A stretch of DNA of 64,000 nucleotides from Neofamilia massiliensis (GCF_001299475.1 NZ_CYUJ01000002.1:434001-498000); one strand, 5' to 3'. Counted from the first letter of the stretch, positions 27,820-37,101 are shown. Numbers and translations are program-made. The notes: generated by a model from the sequence alone, not told the origin.

Positions 27820-28827
27820 ATGAGAGTTGGAGTAATTGGAGGCGGCAGCTGGGGAACAGCCTTAGCTAGAGAATTAGCCAATAAAAATATTGACACTAAA
27901 ATTTATATTAGAAACAAAGACCAGTATGAGACAATGAAAGAGTATCATATTAATAAGAGATACCTAGCAGATGTTATCCTACCAGAATCTTTAAAACTTA
28001 CAAATGACTTAGATGAATGTATTTTAGACAAGGACTTTTTAATTTTAGCTGTACCTACTAGCTCTGTTAGGTCATTAATGGAAAATCTTTCAGGAAAAAT
28101 TTCCAAGGACGTAATTTTAGTAAATGTTGCCAAGGGCATAGAAGTAAAGACCCTAAAGAGAATTTCTGAAATTGTAAGTGAGTTTTTCCCAGAAAATAAA
28201 TTTGTAGCTCTTTCTGGACCAACCCATGCAGAAGAGGTTGCCATAGATTTTCCATCTACAATTGTAGCTGCATCAGAAAACCTAGAAGCTGCAGAAAAAA
28301 CTCAAAATTTATTTATGTCAGATACTTTAAGGGTCTACACCAACGACGACCTTTTAGGAGTTGAACTTGCAGGAGCCTTGAAAAATATAATTGCCCTAGC
28401 TAATGGAATCTTAGTTGGCCTAGGTTATGGTGATAACTCAAGGGCAGCTTTAATGACTAGGGGGCTAGCAGAAATAACTAGACTAGGCAAGGCCATGGGA
28501 GCCCAAGAGGCAACCTTCTTAGGCCTAACTGGTGTTGGAGATTTAATAGTTACCTGTACTTCAGAACATTCAAGAAATAGAACTTGTGGAAAATATATTG
28601 GCCAAGGCATGAAAGTTGAAGAAGCCATAGAAAAAGTTGGCATGGTTGTTGAAGGCATAAAGACTACTGCTTCAACTGTTGAACTTGCAAAAAAATACAA
28701 GGTTGACATGCCAATAGCCACAGCCCTTTATGAAGTAATTTATGAAGGAGCAGACGTAAAAGATATAGTAACTAGACTTATGTCTAGGTCAAAAAAACAC
28801 GAAATAGACGGATATTTTAGGGGATAG
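27820..28827 (+). CDS. gpsA: Glycerol-3-phosphate dehydrogenase [NAD(P)+]
   Basis: GpsA reduces dihydroxyacetone phosphate to sn-glycerol-3-phosphate for lipid synthesis. The 335-aa product shows the dinucleotide-binding GGGSWGTALARELA at its start, ALSGPTHAEEVA, the active-site lysine region GALKNIIALANG and GLGYGDNSRAAL. An AAGGAG site precedes the ATG. Adjacent plsY uses its product. Confidence 0.97.
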   Translation: MRVGVIGGGSWGTALARELANKNIDTKIYIRNKDQYETMKEYHINKRYLADVILPESLKLTNDLDECILDKDFLILAVPTSSVRSLMENLSGKISKDVILVNVAKGIEVKTLKRISEIVSEFFPENKFVALSGPTHAEEVAIDFPSTIVAASENLEAAEKTQNLFMSDTLRVYTNDDLLGVELAGALKNIIALANGILVGLGYGDNSRAALMTRGLAEITRLGKAMGAQEATFLGLTGVGDLIVTCTSEHSRNRTCGKYIGQGMKVEEAIEKVGMVVEGIKTTASTVELAKKYKVDMPIATALYEVIYEGADVKDIVTRLMSRSKKHEIDGYFRG

Positions 28828-28833
28828 ATTTTT

Positions 28834-30102
28834 TTGGAAAAAGAAAAAAGAAAAAGAGCCTATAAGTTAAAAAGGCTAAGACTACTTTTAATACCACTGG
28901 CCCTTGTAATAATTTTTTCTATCTTTACTAACAGAAAGACGGCAAAAAATATTGCAACTAACCTGCCAATAAAAACTGAATACTTAGACAAGGTTGACAG
29001 CAAGGGCTATTTGATTTTAAAAGAAAAAGTCTACACCTCCCAAGGTGATGGAGTTGTTGACTACAATGTTAGAGATGGCGAAAGGGTTCCCAAAGACTAC
29101 ATTGTCGCAAATTTAAATTTAATGAGCGATTCAGAAGACTTAAAAAAAGAACTTTTAAAGGTCCAATCTGCCATTGAATATAAAAACCAAAGTCTCAACC
29201 CATCGACTTCAAGCTTTGTAATAACAGACAAGGAAATAAATCTTATAAACTCTATTCAAGACTCTCTAGTAAGGGACAATATGCAAGAAACCCTTTTGGC
29301 CATTGAAACCTTAGAGCTAAACACCAAGAAGAATGTAGATATTTCAGAAATTTCAGACTTGATTAATCTTTCTAACCAAGAACTAGAGGACAGGAGAGAC
29401 GACCTTTCTAAAGAAATTTCCACCAACAACGTTGTCTACAAGGCAGAAGATGCTGGAATAATTTCCTACAAGGTTGACGGACTAGAAGAAGTTTATAATG
29501 AAGAAAATATAGAAAAGATTGACTACCAGCTAATAATGGACAACCAAAAGTCTGCAAGCCTGGGTCAAAGAAATTCTGTAAAAATGGGAGACCCACTTTA
29601 TAAAATTATAGACAACTTCACCTACGCCATGGCCATTCCAGTTGAAGATGAAAAAGTTCTAAAGACCTACAGCAAGGACAAGGCAGTTGACCTTTTAATA
29701 AATTCCAAAATTTCCTTAAAGGGAAGAGTTTCTAGAGTAAACAGGACCAGTGAATCCAAGGGAGTTTTAATTGTGTCCTTAAACGACAAACTTTCTGAAC
29801 TTGGTTATGACAGAGTATTAAATGTTTCTCTTATAGAATCTAGGTCAGATTGTTTTGTTATACCAACTAAGGCTATAGTAGAAGTAGACAACCAAACAGG
29901 AGTTTATATTTTAGAACTCAACGGCCTAGTAAAATTTAGACCGATAGAAATCCTAAGACAAAATGAAATTGATACCACTATTAGTATAGGAGACGAAAAA
30001 GGCTATATTAAAAACAAAAAAGGCGAAGATCTAAGAACACTTTCAGCCTTTGAGGAAGTAATAATAGAACCTGAAAACATAGAAGAAGGGGAAATACTAT
30101 GA
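28834..30102 (+). CDS. HlyD-like membrane-fusion (adaptor) protein
   Basis: This 422-aa protein has a short basic N-terminus, one membrane segment (about residues 17-36), a lipoyl/barrel-sandwich-like half (GDGVVDYNVRDGERVPKD), a helical region (about 100-190) and a second half with a beta-barrel-like end. This matches HlyD-type adaptors of Gram-positive bacteria. No ABC or RND partner is nearby. The gene sits in front of the ylmE-sepF cell-division cluster, a position common in Clostridia, so it may serve envelope assembly rather than drug export. It starts with TTG at 28834 after AGGGGAT. Its end overlaps ylmE by 4 bp. Confidence 0.75.
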   Translation: MEKEKRKRAYKLKRLRLLLIPLALVIIFSIFTNRKTAKNIATNLPIKTEYLDKVDSKGYLILKEKVYTSQGDGVVDYNVRDGERVPKDYIVANLNLMSDSEDLKKELLKVQSAIEYKNQSLNPSTSSFVITDKEINLINSIQDSLVRDNMQETLLAIETLELNTKKNVDISEISDLINLSNQELEDRRDDLSKEISTNNVVYKAEDAGIISYKVDGLEEVYNEENIEKIDYQLIMDNQKSASLGQRNSVKMGDPLYKIIDNFTYAMAIPVEDEKVLKTYSKDKAVDLLINSKISLKGRVSRVNRTSESKGVLIVSLNDKLSELGYDRVLNVSLIESRSDCFVIPTKAIVEVDNQTGVYILELNGLVKFRPIEILRQNEIDTTISIGDEKGYIKNKKGEDLRTLSAFEEVIIEPENIEEGEIL

Positions 30103-30785
30103 TAGATGTTAAGAAAAATTTAGACGATATTGTAAAGAGAATTGAAGAAGCAAAAAAACGTGCTGGCAGAACTGATGAAGTTCATTTATTAGCAGTAAGC
30201 AAGACAATTGCCTACGACCTTATTGACGACTCAATTGAATGGGGAGTAAGGGACATTGGAGAAAATAAAGTCCAAGACCTACTTAAGAGAATGGACCACT
30301 ATGGAGATAAATTAAACTATCACTTTATAGGCGGCCTTCAAAGAAATAAAGTAAAAGACATAGTTGGAAGAGTAAAATTAATTCACTCTGTTGACTCCCT
30401 AAGACTAGCTAAAGAAATTGACAAGAGGGCAAAAAATGCTGAAGTAATTCAAGACTGCCTCCTTCAAGTTAATGTCTCTAAAGAAGAAAGTAAATCAGGT
30501 GTATATCTTGAAGAATTAGAAGAATTCGTGTATAATGTTTTAAAACTAGACAATATTAAAATTAGAGGTTTTATGACTATGGCACCCTTTGATGCAAGCG
30601 AAGAAGATCTTAGAAAATACTTCGGATCACTAAGGGATGCCTTTAACAAATACAATAAAGAAATTCCAGGCCTAGACATGGACTACCTATCAATTGGCAT
30701 GACTCACGATTTTGAAATTGCCATTGAAGAAGGGGCAAATATAGTCAGGGTTGGATCAGGAATTTATGGAGAAAGAAACTATTAG
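30099..30785 (+). CDS. ylmE: YggS/YlmE family PLP-binding protein
   Basis: This 228-aa pyridoxal-phosphate-binding protein has a fold-type III alanine-racemase-like barrel. The PLP lysine lies in LLAVSKTI, and the terminal phosphate-binding motif is RVGSGIYGER. Family members do not catalyse racemisation but buffer PLP and influence amino-acid pools. The start ATGA overlaps the preceding stop. It begins the ylmE-sepF-ylmH division-linked series. Confidence 0.94.
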   Translation: MIDVKKNLDDIVKRIEEAKKRAGRTDEVHLLAVSKTIAYDLIDDSIEWGVRDIGENKVQDLLKRMDHYGDKLNYHFIGGLQRNKVKDIVGRVKLIHSVDSLRLAKEIDKRAKNAEVIQDCLLQVNVSKEESKSGVYLEELEEFVYNVLKLDNIKIRGFMTMAPFDASEEDLRKYFGSLRDAFNKYNKEIPGLDMDYLSIGMTHDFEIAIEEGANIVRVGSGIYGERNY

Positions 30786-30793
30786 GAGGAAGT

Positions 30794-31255
30794 ATGGAAA
30801 AGATTAAAAACTTTTTTGGACTAGGTGACGAATTTGAAGAAGGAGAAGACCTTTACGAAGCTGAACCAACACCAGTAAATGAAATTGAAGAAGACACTAC
30901 ATCTTCATACCAAGCTAGCGAAAGACAAACTTCAAGATCAAAGTCAAAGGCTGCTTTAAACCTACACTCAAGTGGCAACATTCAAATGAAAATTTGTATT
31001 CATGAGCCACTAAGTTATGACGAAGCACCATTAATTGTTGACGACCTAAGACTTAGAAAGGCAGTTGTTCTTAACTTTGAACAATTAGACATTAACGTAA
31101 AGAGACAAATCTTTGACTTTGTAAACGGAGCCCTTTATGCCCTAGATGGAAAAATCCAAAAAGTAAACAGGGACATCTTTATTTTAGCCCCATCAAACAT
31201 TGAAATTGATGGCCTTAAGGCTGAATTACAAGAAAAGGGAGTATTTCCTTGGTAA
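30794..31255 (+). CDS. sepF: Cell-division protein SepF
   Basis: SepF is a 153-aa cytoplasmic FtsZ-binding protein that anchors the Z-ring to the membrane. The short N-terminal amphipathic segment (MEKIKNFFGLGDE) is the membrane-targeting part. It is followed by an acidic and Ser-rich linker and the dimerising domain (FDFVNGALYALDGKIQKVN and DIFILAPSNIEI). An AGGAGG site lies before the start. Confidence 0.95.
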   Translation: MEKIKNFFGLGDEFEEGEDLYEAEPTPVNEIEEDTTSSYQASERQTSRSKSKAALNLHSSGNIQMKICIHEPLSYDEAPLIVDDLRLRKAVVLNFEQLDINVKRQIFDFVNGALYALDGKIQKVNRDIFILAPSNIEIDGLKAELQEKGVFPW

Positions 31256-31258
31256 AAA

Positions 31259-32053
31259 ATGAAAATTAATAAAGAAGAGTACCTTCTCCACCTTAGAGAC
31301 CAAGAAGAAATAAAGGCCATGAGAAGGTTACTCGACCTTATTGAAATTACCATAAACCGACATTGTATTACTTATACAGATTTTTTTGAACCAAACTTAG
31401 TTGAAGCTTCAAAGTCAATACTAAATAGATTTGATGAAATTTCTTACTCAATTGACGGTGGCTTTGAAAATGCTGAAAGAAAAATAATAAGTATTTACAG
31501 TTGGTATTATTTTTATGAAGAAAAAGACCTACCCTTAAGAGCTTTAGAAATTAAGGGCAATATCGATAACTTAGACCATAGAGATGTTTTAGGAAGTCTA
31601 TTGGGCCTTGGAATTGTAAGAGAAAAAATTGGAGATATAGGATTTTTTCCAGATTCAATTAGGCTAGTAGCATCAACTGACATCTCAACTTTTATTTTAT
31701 ACAACTTAAATAAAATCAAACACGAAAATGTGACTATAAAAGAAATTCCCCTTGCTGATCTTGGTAATATAATAATAGAAGGCTATGAAAAGGAAGTTAT
31801 TTTATCTAGTCTTAGGCTGGACCAACTTGTAGCAGAAGCCTACAATCTCTCTAGGTCTGATGCTCAAAAATTAATTTCCTCAAGGCTAGTCAAGGTTAAC
31901 TTTTCTACAGAAGAAAAAGGCCACAAGACCTTAGAAGAAGGTGACCTTGTTTCTGTAAGGAGAAAGGGCAGGTTTAAAATAAAAGAGATAAATGGTTTTA
32001 CAAAAAAAGGAAGAATTAAAGCGAAATTTTTCTATCCAAGTAGGGATAGGTAG
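31259..32053 (+). CDS. ylmH: YlmH-type S4-domain RNA-binding protein
   Basis: This 264-aa protein has the YlmH N-terminal domain and a C-terminal S4 RNA-binding domain (LRLDQLVAEAYNLSRSDAQK near residues 181-200). Family members bind ribosomes and have been tied to rescue of stalled complexes and to division. It starts 3 bp after sepF with no clear Shine-Dalgarno of its own, suggesting translational coupling. In Bacillus ylmG lies between sepF and ylmH and divIVA follows; both are absent here. Confidence 0.9.
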   Translation: MKINKEEYLLHLRDQEEIKAMRRLLDLIEITINRHCITYTDFFEPNLVEASKSILNRFDEISYSIDGGFENAERKIISIYSWYYFYEEKDLPLRALEIKGNIDNLDHRDVLGSLLGLGIVREKIGDIGFFPDSIRLVASTDISTFILYNLNKIKHENVTIKEIPLADLGNIIIEGYEKEVILSSLRLDQLVAEAYNLSRSDAQKLISSRLVKVNFSTEEKGHKTLEEGDLVSVRRKGRFKIKEINGFTKKGRIKAKFFYPSRDR

Positions 32054-32070
32054 AAATAGATGAGGAAAAT

Positions 32071-32544
32071 ATGTTAGCAATAATTTTTATGCTTGTGTGC
32101 GTTTTTTTAGACCAACTTACTAAGTACATTGTTCTCACATCTTTAAAGGGAAGACCTCCTGTAATTATAATTGACAACTTTCTTTCCCTTATCTACGTAG
32201 AAAACAGGGGAGCAGCCTTTGGAATTTTACAAGGCAAGAAAATATTTTTTGTAATTATTACTGTAATTTCTATAGCAATTGTTTCATATATTTTAATTTT
32301 TAATTACAAAAAACTTTCTAAGACTATGATTATTTCCCTAGGAGCAATTTTAGGAGGAACTATTGGAAACTTTATAGACAGACTGCGCCTAGGTTATGTA
32401 GTAGACTTTGTATCAATGAGATTTTTTGATAGATATGACTTTGCAGTTTTTAATCTTGCAGATTCTTTTATAGTTTGTGGCGCTCTTGTACTTATGATTT
32501 ATATTTTATTTTTTGAAGGAAAATCTAATGGACTACAAAATTAA
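32071..32544 (+). CDS. lspA: Lipoprotein signal peptidase (signal peptidase II)
   Basis: LspA is a four-helix membrane aspartic protease that cleaves prolipoproteins before the lipid-modified cysteine. The 157-aa product shows DQLTKYIV, ENRGAAFGIL, the first catalytic Asp in GNFIDRLRLGYVVDF and the second in FNLADSFIVCG. Lipoprotein substrates include the BMP protein at the right end of this window. The last 17 bp overlap rluD. Confidence 0.96.
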   Translation: MLAIIFMLVCVFLDQLTKYIVLTSLKGRPPVIIIDNFLSLIYVENRGAAFGILQGKKIFFVIITVISIAIVSYILIFNYKKLSKTMIISLGAILGGTIGNFIDRLRLGYVVDFVSMRFFDRYDFAVFNLADSFIVCGALVLMIYILFFEGKSNGLQN

Positions 32545-33436
32545 AGTAGAAAATTCAGGAGAGCGAATAGACAAGTACCTAGCAAAGAATCTTGAACTTT
32601 CCAGGTCTACAATTAAAAAGCTGATAGATGAAAATGAGGTTTTTGTAAATGGACAGGCGGTTAAGTCAAGCTATAAGGTTTCTATAGATGATTTAATCGT
32701 CTTTACTTATATAGAAGAAAAAATAAATTTAGTCCCAAAGAAAATGGATCTGGATATTATTTACGAAGACGAAGATATCCTAGTAGTAAATAAAAGTAAG
32801 AATACCATAGTCCATCCAGCATCAAATGACCAAGACGACACTTTAGTTAATGGACTAATTTACAAGTATCCAGAATTAAAAACACTTGACCCCATAAGGC
32901 CAGGAATAGTCCACAGGTTAGACAAGGATACAAGTGGGGCCTTGGTAGTCGCAAAAAACAAAGACGCTTACGAAAAATTAGTTGACCAGTTTACAAAGAG
33001 ACAGGTAATTAGAAAATACTACGCCATCGTCCACGGCAGACTAGAAAATAAGATTGAAATAAATAAAAAAATTGGCCGCAATGAAAAAGATAGAATTAAA
33101 ATGGCAGTAAATGAAAAAAATGGTAAAGAAGCCATTTCTCTAGTTGCACCAGTAAAGGTCTTTGGTGATTACACTTTAGTAGAAGTAGAACTAAAAACAG
33201 GTAGGACCCACCAAATTAGAGTCCACATGGCATCAATTAATCACCCAGTTGTCGGCGACTTAGTTTATGGCAGAGAAAATAAATTTGCAATAAAAACTCA
33301 ACTTTTACACGCCTACTGTCTAGAGTTTTCTCATCCAAAAACAGGAGAGCAAATAAAAATTACAACAGACCTGCCAGATGACTTTAAAGATTTTATAAAG
33401 AGGATTGAAGATGAAGAAAATATTAAGCCAAGATGA
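32528..33436 (+). CDS. RluD-family RNA pseudouridine synthase
   Basis: This pseudouridine synthase has 302 aa from the ATG at 32528; an in-frame TTG at 32513 is less likely because GAAGGA at 32515-32520 serves 32528. It has an N-terminal S4 domain (SGERIDKYLAKNLELSRSTI) and the catalytic motif HRLDKDTSGALVVAKN with the essential Asp, followed by the RTHQIRVHMA motif. It is orthologous in position to ylyB in lspA-ylyB-pyrR. The exact rRNA uridines modified cannot be told from sequence. Confidence 0.93.
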   Translation: MDYKIKVENSGERIDKYLAKNLELSRSTIKKLIDENEVFVNGQAVKSSYKVSIDDLIVFTYIEEKINLVPKKMDLDIIYEDEDILVVNKSKNTIVHPASNDQDDTLVNGLIYKYPELKTLDPIRPGIVHRLDKDTSGALVVAKNKDAYEKLVDQFTKRQVIRKYYAIVHGRLENKIEINKKIGRNEKDRIKMAVNEKNGKEAISLVAPVKVFGDYTLVEVELKTGRTHQIRVHMASINHPVVGDLVYGRENKFAIKTQLLHAYCLEFSHPKTGEQIKITTDLPDDFKDFIKRIEDEENIKPR

Positions 33437-33929
33437 AATGAGAAGGGCCATATCCAGAATTTCCCACGAGATTTTAGAGAGAAATGAAGATTATGAAAGC
33501 ATAGTTTTTTTAGGCCTAGTAACTAGAGGTTTTGAACTCGCAGAAAGATTGCAAAAGAAAATTTTTGAAATTGAAAAGATTTCTATACCAGTTTATCAGC
33601 TAGACATTTCCAACTACAGGGACGACTTGAAAAAGTTAGACCAAAGACTGGAAAATATTAAACTTCCAGACGTAGACGTAGATGAAAAAAATGTAATTAT
33701 AGTTGACGATGTAATTTTTACAGGCAGAACTACAAGGGCAGCCTTAGACGCAATAGTAGAACTAGGCAGGCCATCAAGGGTTCAATTAGTTGCCTTAGTT
33801 GACAGAGGCCACAGAGAGTTTCCAATTCGTCCAGACTATATAGGAAAAAATATTCCAACTTCCAAAGACGAAAAAGTAATTTTAAGACTAGAAGAAGTAG
33901 ATGGAATAGACGAGGTATTAATAGATTAA
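33411..33929 (+). CDS. pyrR: PyrR bifunctional regulator / uracil phosphoribosyltransferase
   Basis: PyrR binds UMP and pyrimidine-operon leader RNA, and has uracil phosphoribosyltransferase activity. The product is 172 aa from the ATG at 33411, with AAAGAGG upstream; the TTG at 33405 is less likely. The PRPP motif VIIVDDVIFTGRTTRAA is intact, and the LVDRGHREFPIRPDYIGKNI end is characteristic. No pyrimidine genes or PyrR-binding leader were seen in this window, so it must act elsewhere. It overlaps rluD by 26 bp and closes the long operon. Confidence 0.95.
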   Translation: MKKILSQDEMRRAISRISHEILERNEDYESIVFLGLVTRGFELAERLQKKIFEIEKISIPVYQLDISNYRDDLKKLDQRLENIKLPDVDVDEKNVIIVDDVIFTGRTTRAALDAIVELGRPSRVQLVALVDRGHREFPIRPDYIGKNIPTSKDEKVILRLEEVDGIDEVLID

Positions 33930-33980
33930 AAAAGACGGGAGTCACTAAGCAAAAAAGCTTAAGGACAACCCGCCTTTTTT
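33930..33980. terminator. Bidirectional terminator between pyrR and the siroheme-synthase-like gene
   Basis: The hairpin is built from CGGG/CCCG (33936-33939 with 33969-33972), GTC/GAC and AAGC/GCTT around an A6 loop. It has A runs on the left and T6 on the right, so it can act on both strands of these convergent genes. Confidence 0.75.
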
Positions 33981-33984
33981 ATAT

Positions 33985-34758
33985 TTATTTTTCTTCTTCT
34001 TTAACTTCTTCAGTGCTTATAGTTTCAGATTCACTTTCTTTTTCTAGCTCATCGCTATTTGTAATAGGTTCAAAGAAACTATCTTCAGTGTCTTTATTTT
34101 TTTCTTCTAAAATTTCTTTGCCGTCATTTATAAACTCTTCAACAATATCTGGATTAGTTTTATTTAAAGTATCTAGGTACTTTTTAATTACAGCTACATT
34201 GGACTTTGATAATTTTTCAATTTCTTCTCCAATGTTTGGATGGTTTCTTAAAACTAAAATTGTCTTTATAGAATTAAGTAGAGAAAGCTTTTCAACATCA
34301 TATTTAAACAAAACATTTTCTATGTCTGTGGCAATTTGTTTTTGGACTGGCTCACTAAGGCCTTCTGATAAAATTGAAACACTTAGGCCGCCATTTTCAA
34401 TAGTTTCATTAAATTTAAAAGTGGATTCACCAATGTTATCGGCCCTATAAAATTCTATTTGAGATCTCTTTGCTCTGTCAGCTAAGGCCTGGTTAAGTTT
34501 TGAATCGCCAGTTGCAATTACACAGTAGTCATAGCCAAAGAAAACAAAGTCTTCAGTTAGAATTCTTCCTTTAAGTAAAAGTCTTTCAGGATACTTATCT
34601 TTTAATGCTAATAATTCTTCGCTAAAATCATCAGAGATACAATAAATTTTAAACTGAGAATTTAGAAGAATATTTATTTTTGATGTAGCAAGACTACCGC
34701 CGCCTAAAACTAAAACAGTTTTATCCTTGCTGTCAATGCTAATTGGAAAATATTTCAT
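33985..34758 (-). CDS. Precorrin-2 dehydrogenase / siroheme-synthase N-domain-like protein
   Basis: This is a 257-aa protein from the ATG at 34758 on the minus strand, chosen because GGAGTG lies about 7 nt before it. The N-terminus FPISIDSKDKTVLVLGGGSL is the NAD-binding Rossmann start of CysG(N)/Met8/SirC. The ATGDSKLN, VSILSEGLSEPVQKQIA and FNETIENGGLSVSI motifs follow. The family oxidises precorrin-2 to sirohydrochlorin, and some members also chelate iron. The C-terminal 40 residues are an extra, highly acidic tail. No tetrapyrrole genes are adjacent and the gene stands alone, so its role is open. Confidence 0.78.
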   Translation of the reverse strand: MKYFPISIDSKDKTVLVLGGGSLATSKINILLNSQFKIYCISDDFSEELLALKDKYPERLLLKGRILTEDFVFFGYDYCVIATGDSKLNQALADRAKRSQIEFYRADNIGESTFKFNETIENGGLSVSILSEGLSEPVQKQIATDIENVLFKYDVEKLSLLNSIKTILVLRNHPNIGEEIEKLSKSNVAVIKKYLDTLNKTNPDIVEEFINDGKEILEEKNKDTEDSFFEPITNSDELEKESESETISTEEVKEEEK

Positions 34759-34944
34759 GTTATTACACTCCATTTTTCAAAAAATATCTATATAAAGGGC
34801 CTATATTTACCCGTATTATAATTATTATACCTTAAGCAGGCTAATTTTCAATAGTTTTAGCTAAAACAGCGAGAATTTACACTTAAGTTTGACAAAAATT
34901 TTATAAAATTGAAACTTTTTTGTAATTAATACACAAATTCAATA

Positions 34945-34953
34945 TGGTATAAT
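34945..34953 (+). promoter_or_regulatory. Extended -10 promoter of the SLH protein gene
   Basis: TGgTATAAT at 34945-34953, 28 bp before the start codon. No clear -35 is at the right distance. A consensus TTGACA at 34889-34894 is too far upstream to pair with this -10. Confidence 0.6.
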
Positions 34954-34980
34954 TCTTTTAAAGATTTAAGGAGGATTATT

Positions 34981-37077
34981 ATGTTAAAAAATAAAAAGAT
35001 AATTGCCTTACTCCTATGCCTGGTAATTTTATCCCAAGGGGCAAGTGTAATGGCAGCAAGTTTTACTGATGTAAAAAAATCAGGAGACTCAGCATGGGCC
35101 TATGAATACATTATGGACCTAGCTGACAAGAAAATCATAAACGGCTATCCAGATGGATCTTATAAACCAAAAGGAAATGTTTCTATCCTTGAAACTATTT
35201 CTCTATTATATGGTCTAATGAACCCAAGCCAAAGCGAAGTAAACGATGCTTTAGTAAAACACAAAGACTATATTAAAGATACACTTACTGACGTAAACTG
35301 GGGCCAAGAAAGAGTAGCCTATGCCTTAGAAAAAGGTGTAGTAACAAAGACTGACCTAAACGATGCTCAAAAAGCTGGCATGTTAAAAAACGGCACAAAA
35401 ATTAATGCATCAAGATTTTCAGTTTCTATTATGACAGCAAGAGCCTTAGGTCTTGAAGAAAAAACTTCTTATAATTTAACTTATAAGGACCTAGACAAAA
35501 TTTCCAACTCAAGAGGTTTAATTGCAGCTTTAATAGACACAGGTGTTCTTCATAAGGACGGAATCGAAGGCTATTTTAGACCAAGTGAAAATATAACTAG
35601 GGCCCAAATGGCAAAGATGATTAGCGTTGCTTATGATTGGAAGGCTAAAAACGACAAGAACTTAGAAACAAAAACTGAATCTGGTAAAGTTGTAGAAGTT
35701 TTAGACTTTGATGATTATAAGAGCTTAGTTTATACAAAGGAATACGCTAATGCAAACACATCTGCCAAGGTAGACAAGAATACAAAAATCACAGACAAAG
35801 ACGGCAAGACAGTAGAATATAAGAACTTAAACAACTACAAGGGAGCTAAAGCTACAATAACTTTTACTGGCAGCCACCCAGACAAAAAAGCTACAGAAGT
35901 TAAATTTACTTCAGATGCTTCTTATGCTGATGGAGTATTCACTTTTGTATCATTTAGAACTGATGGTAAGAAAAACTATATTAAACTAAAAGACTCTAAG
36001 GGCAATGCCTTAGATGAAGTTCAAATTTTATATGACTATGCAAAAGATGGAAACGACCAAATAAAATTAAATTCACTATCAGCTGGAACAGAACTTGATA
36101 TAGAATTTGTTGCAGGAGTTGTAAGTGAAGCCAAACTTCACAGAGGAAAAACTGGTGAATATAAGATAGAAAGTATTTCTGGCAACACTATTAGACTTGT
36201 AAAAAATACTAAGTATGGTGTTTCTACAGTAGAAAGTTACAGAATCGATAATTCAACTACAATAAAAAGAGCAGACGGAGTAAAGTTCTATCAATCAGAC
36301 CTAAAGGCAGGACAAACTATTGATATTACAAAAAGATACAATAGCTCAAGTGACATTATTGATACTATTGTAGTTTATACAGATAATTACTATAATGCTC
36401 AATATACCTATGATGGAAGCCAAGGTAATAGAATTTATGTATATGATTACTATGCAAAAAAATATACAAATTTCCAAATGGCATCATCATTTACCTTTAA
36501 TGGAAAAAGATACTCTTCACTAAGCAATATTAGGCTATATAAAGATGATAAAATCAACCTAAGATTTAATCGTTCAAATGAAGTAGAAGAAATTACAACA
36601 GCTAGTTACTCCTATAATAATAGAGTAAAAGCAAATTTAAAGAACAGCTCAACAGACAGTGTTACACTAACAGCAACTAATTACAGAGACCAAATTATAT
36701 GGGCAAACTCAAATGTAGACTTTTATATAAACGATAGAAGAGTTGCAGATTTTAGAGAAGTTCAAAACATATTGACTTTCAATAGATCAAGAGATGTTGA
36801 AGCAACTTATGTAAATGGAGAAGTAGTAGCAGTTTATATTACTACAGATTATTATAATTACAACTATAATAATAGAGGCCTAGTTACAAATATCGAGAAT
36901 AGGACTGAATATTATGGATCTAGATATCAAAATGTAACTATTAAAACTTATAATGGTTATCAAACTATTAGAATTAATTACTATGACAATCTTTACGATA
37001 AACTAAGTGTAAACGATGATGTATATGTAAGCTTCAATGACTATGGAGAAATTTCATCTATTGAAAGAATAAGATAA
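34981..37077 (+). CDS. SLH-domain surface protein with Tyr/Asn-rich C-terminal region
   Basis: This secreted protein has 698 aa. Residues 1-27 form a signal peptide (basic start, hydrophobic core, ASVMA before the cut). Three S-layer-homology repeats follow: FTDVKKSGDSAWAYEYIMDL near residue 29, a weaker WGQERVAYALEKGVV copy near 103, and a YFRPSENITRAQMAKMISVA copy near 198. These bind pyruvylated wall polysaccharide. Residues 230-698 are beta-rich, increasingly rich in Tyr and Asn, and contain repeated short segments about metal-free beta strands such as YRIDNSTTIKRADG and FYINDRRVADFREV. I do not recognise an enzyme domain. It has its own promoter, GGAGG site and terminator. Confidence 0.88.
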   Translation: MLKNKKIIALLLCLVILSQGASVMAASFTDVKKSGDSAWAYEYIMDLADKKIINGYPDGSYKPKGNVSILETISLLYGLMNPSQSEVNDALVKHKDYIKDTLTDVNWGQERVAYALEKGVVTKTDLNDAQKAGMLKNGTKINASRFSVSIMTARALGLEEKTSYNLTYKDLDKISNSRGLIAALIDTGVLHKDGIEGYFRPSENITRAQMAKMISVAYDWKAKNDKNLETKTESGKVVEVLDFDDYKSLVYTKEYANANTSAKVDKNTKITDKDGKTVEYKNLNNYKGAKATITFTGSHPDKKATEVKFTSDASYADGVFTFVSFRTDGKKNYIKLKDSKGNALDEVQILYDYAKDGNDQIKLNSLSAGTELDIEFVAGVVSEAKLHRGKTGEYKIESISGNTIRLVKNTKYGVSTVESYRIDNSTTIKRADGVKFYQSDLKAGQTIDITKRYNSSSDIIDTIVVYTDNYYNAQYTYDGSQGNRIYVYDYYAKKYTNFQMASSFTFNGKRYSSLSNIRLYKDDKINLRFNRSNEVEEITTASYSYNNRVKANLKNSSTDSVTLTATNYRDQIIWANSNVDFYINDRRVADFREVQNILTFNRSRDVEATYVNGEVVAVYITTDYYNYNYNNRGLVTNIENRTEYYGSRYQNVTIKTYNGYQTIRINYYDNLYDKLSVNDDVYVSFNDYGEISSIERIR

Positions 37078-37101
37078 TAAAAAAATAATTAAACTCCGAA
37101 G

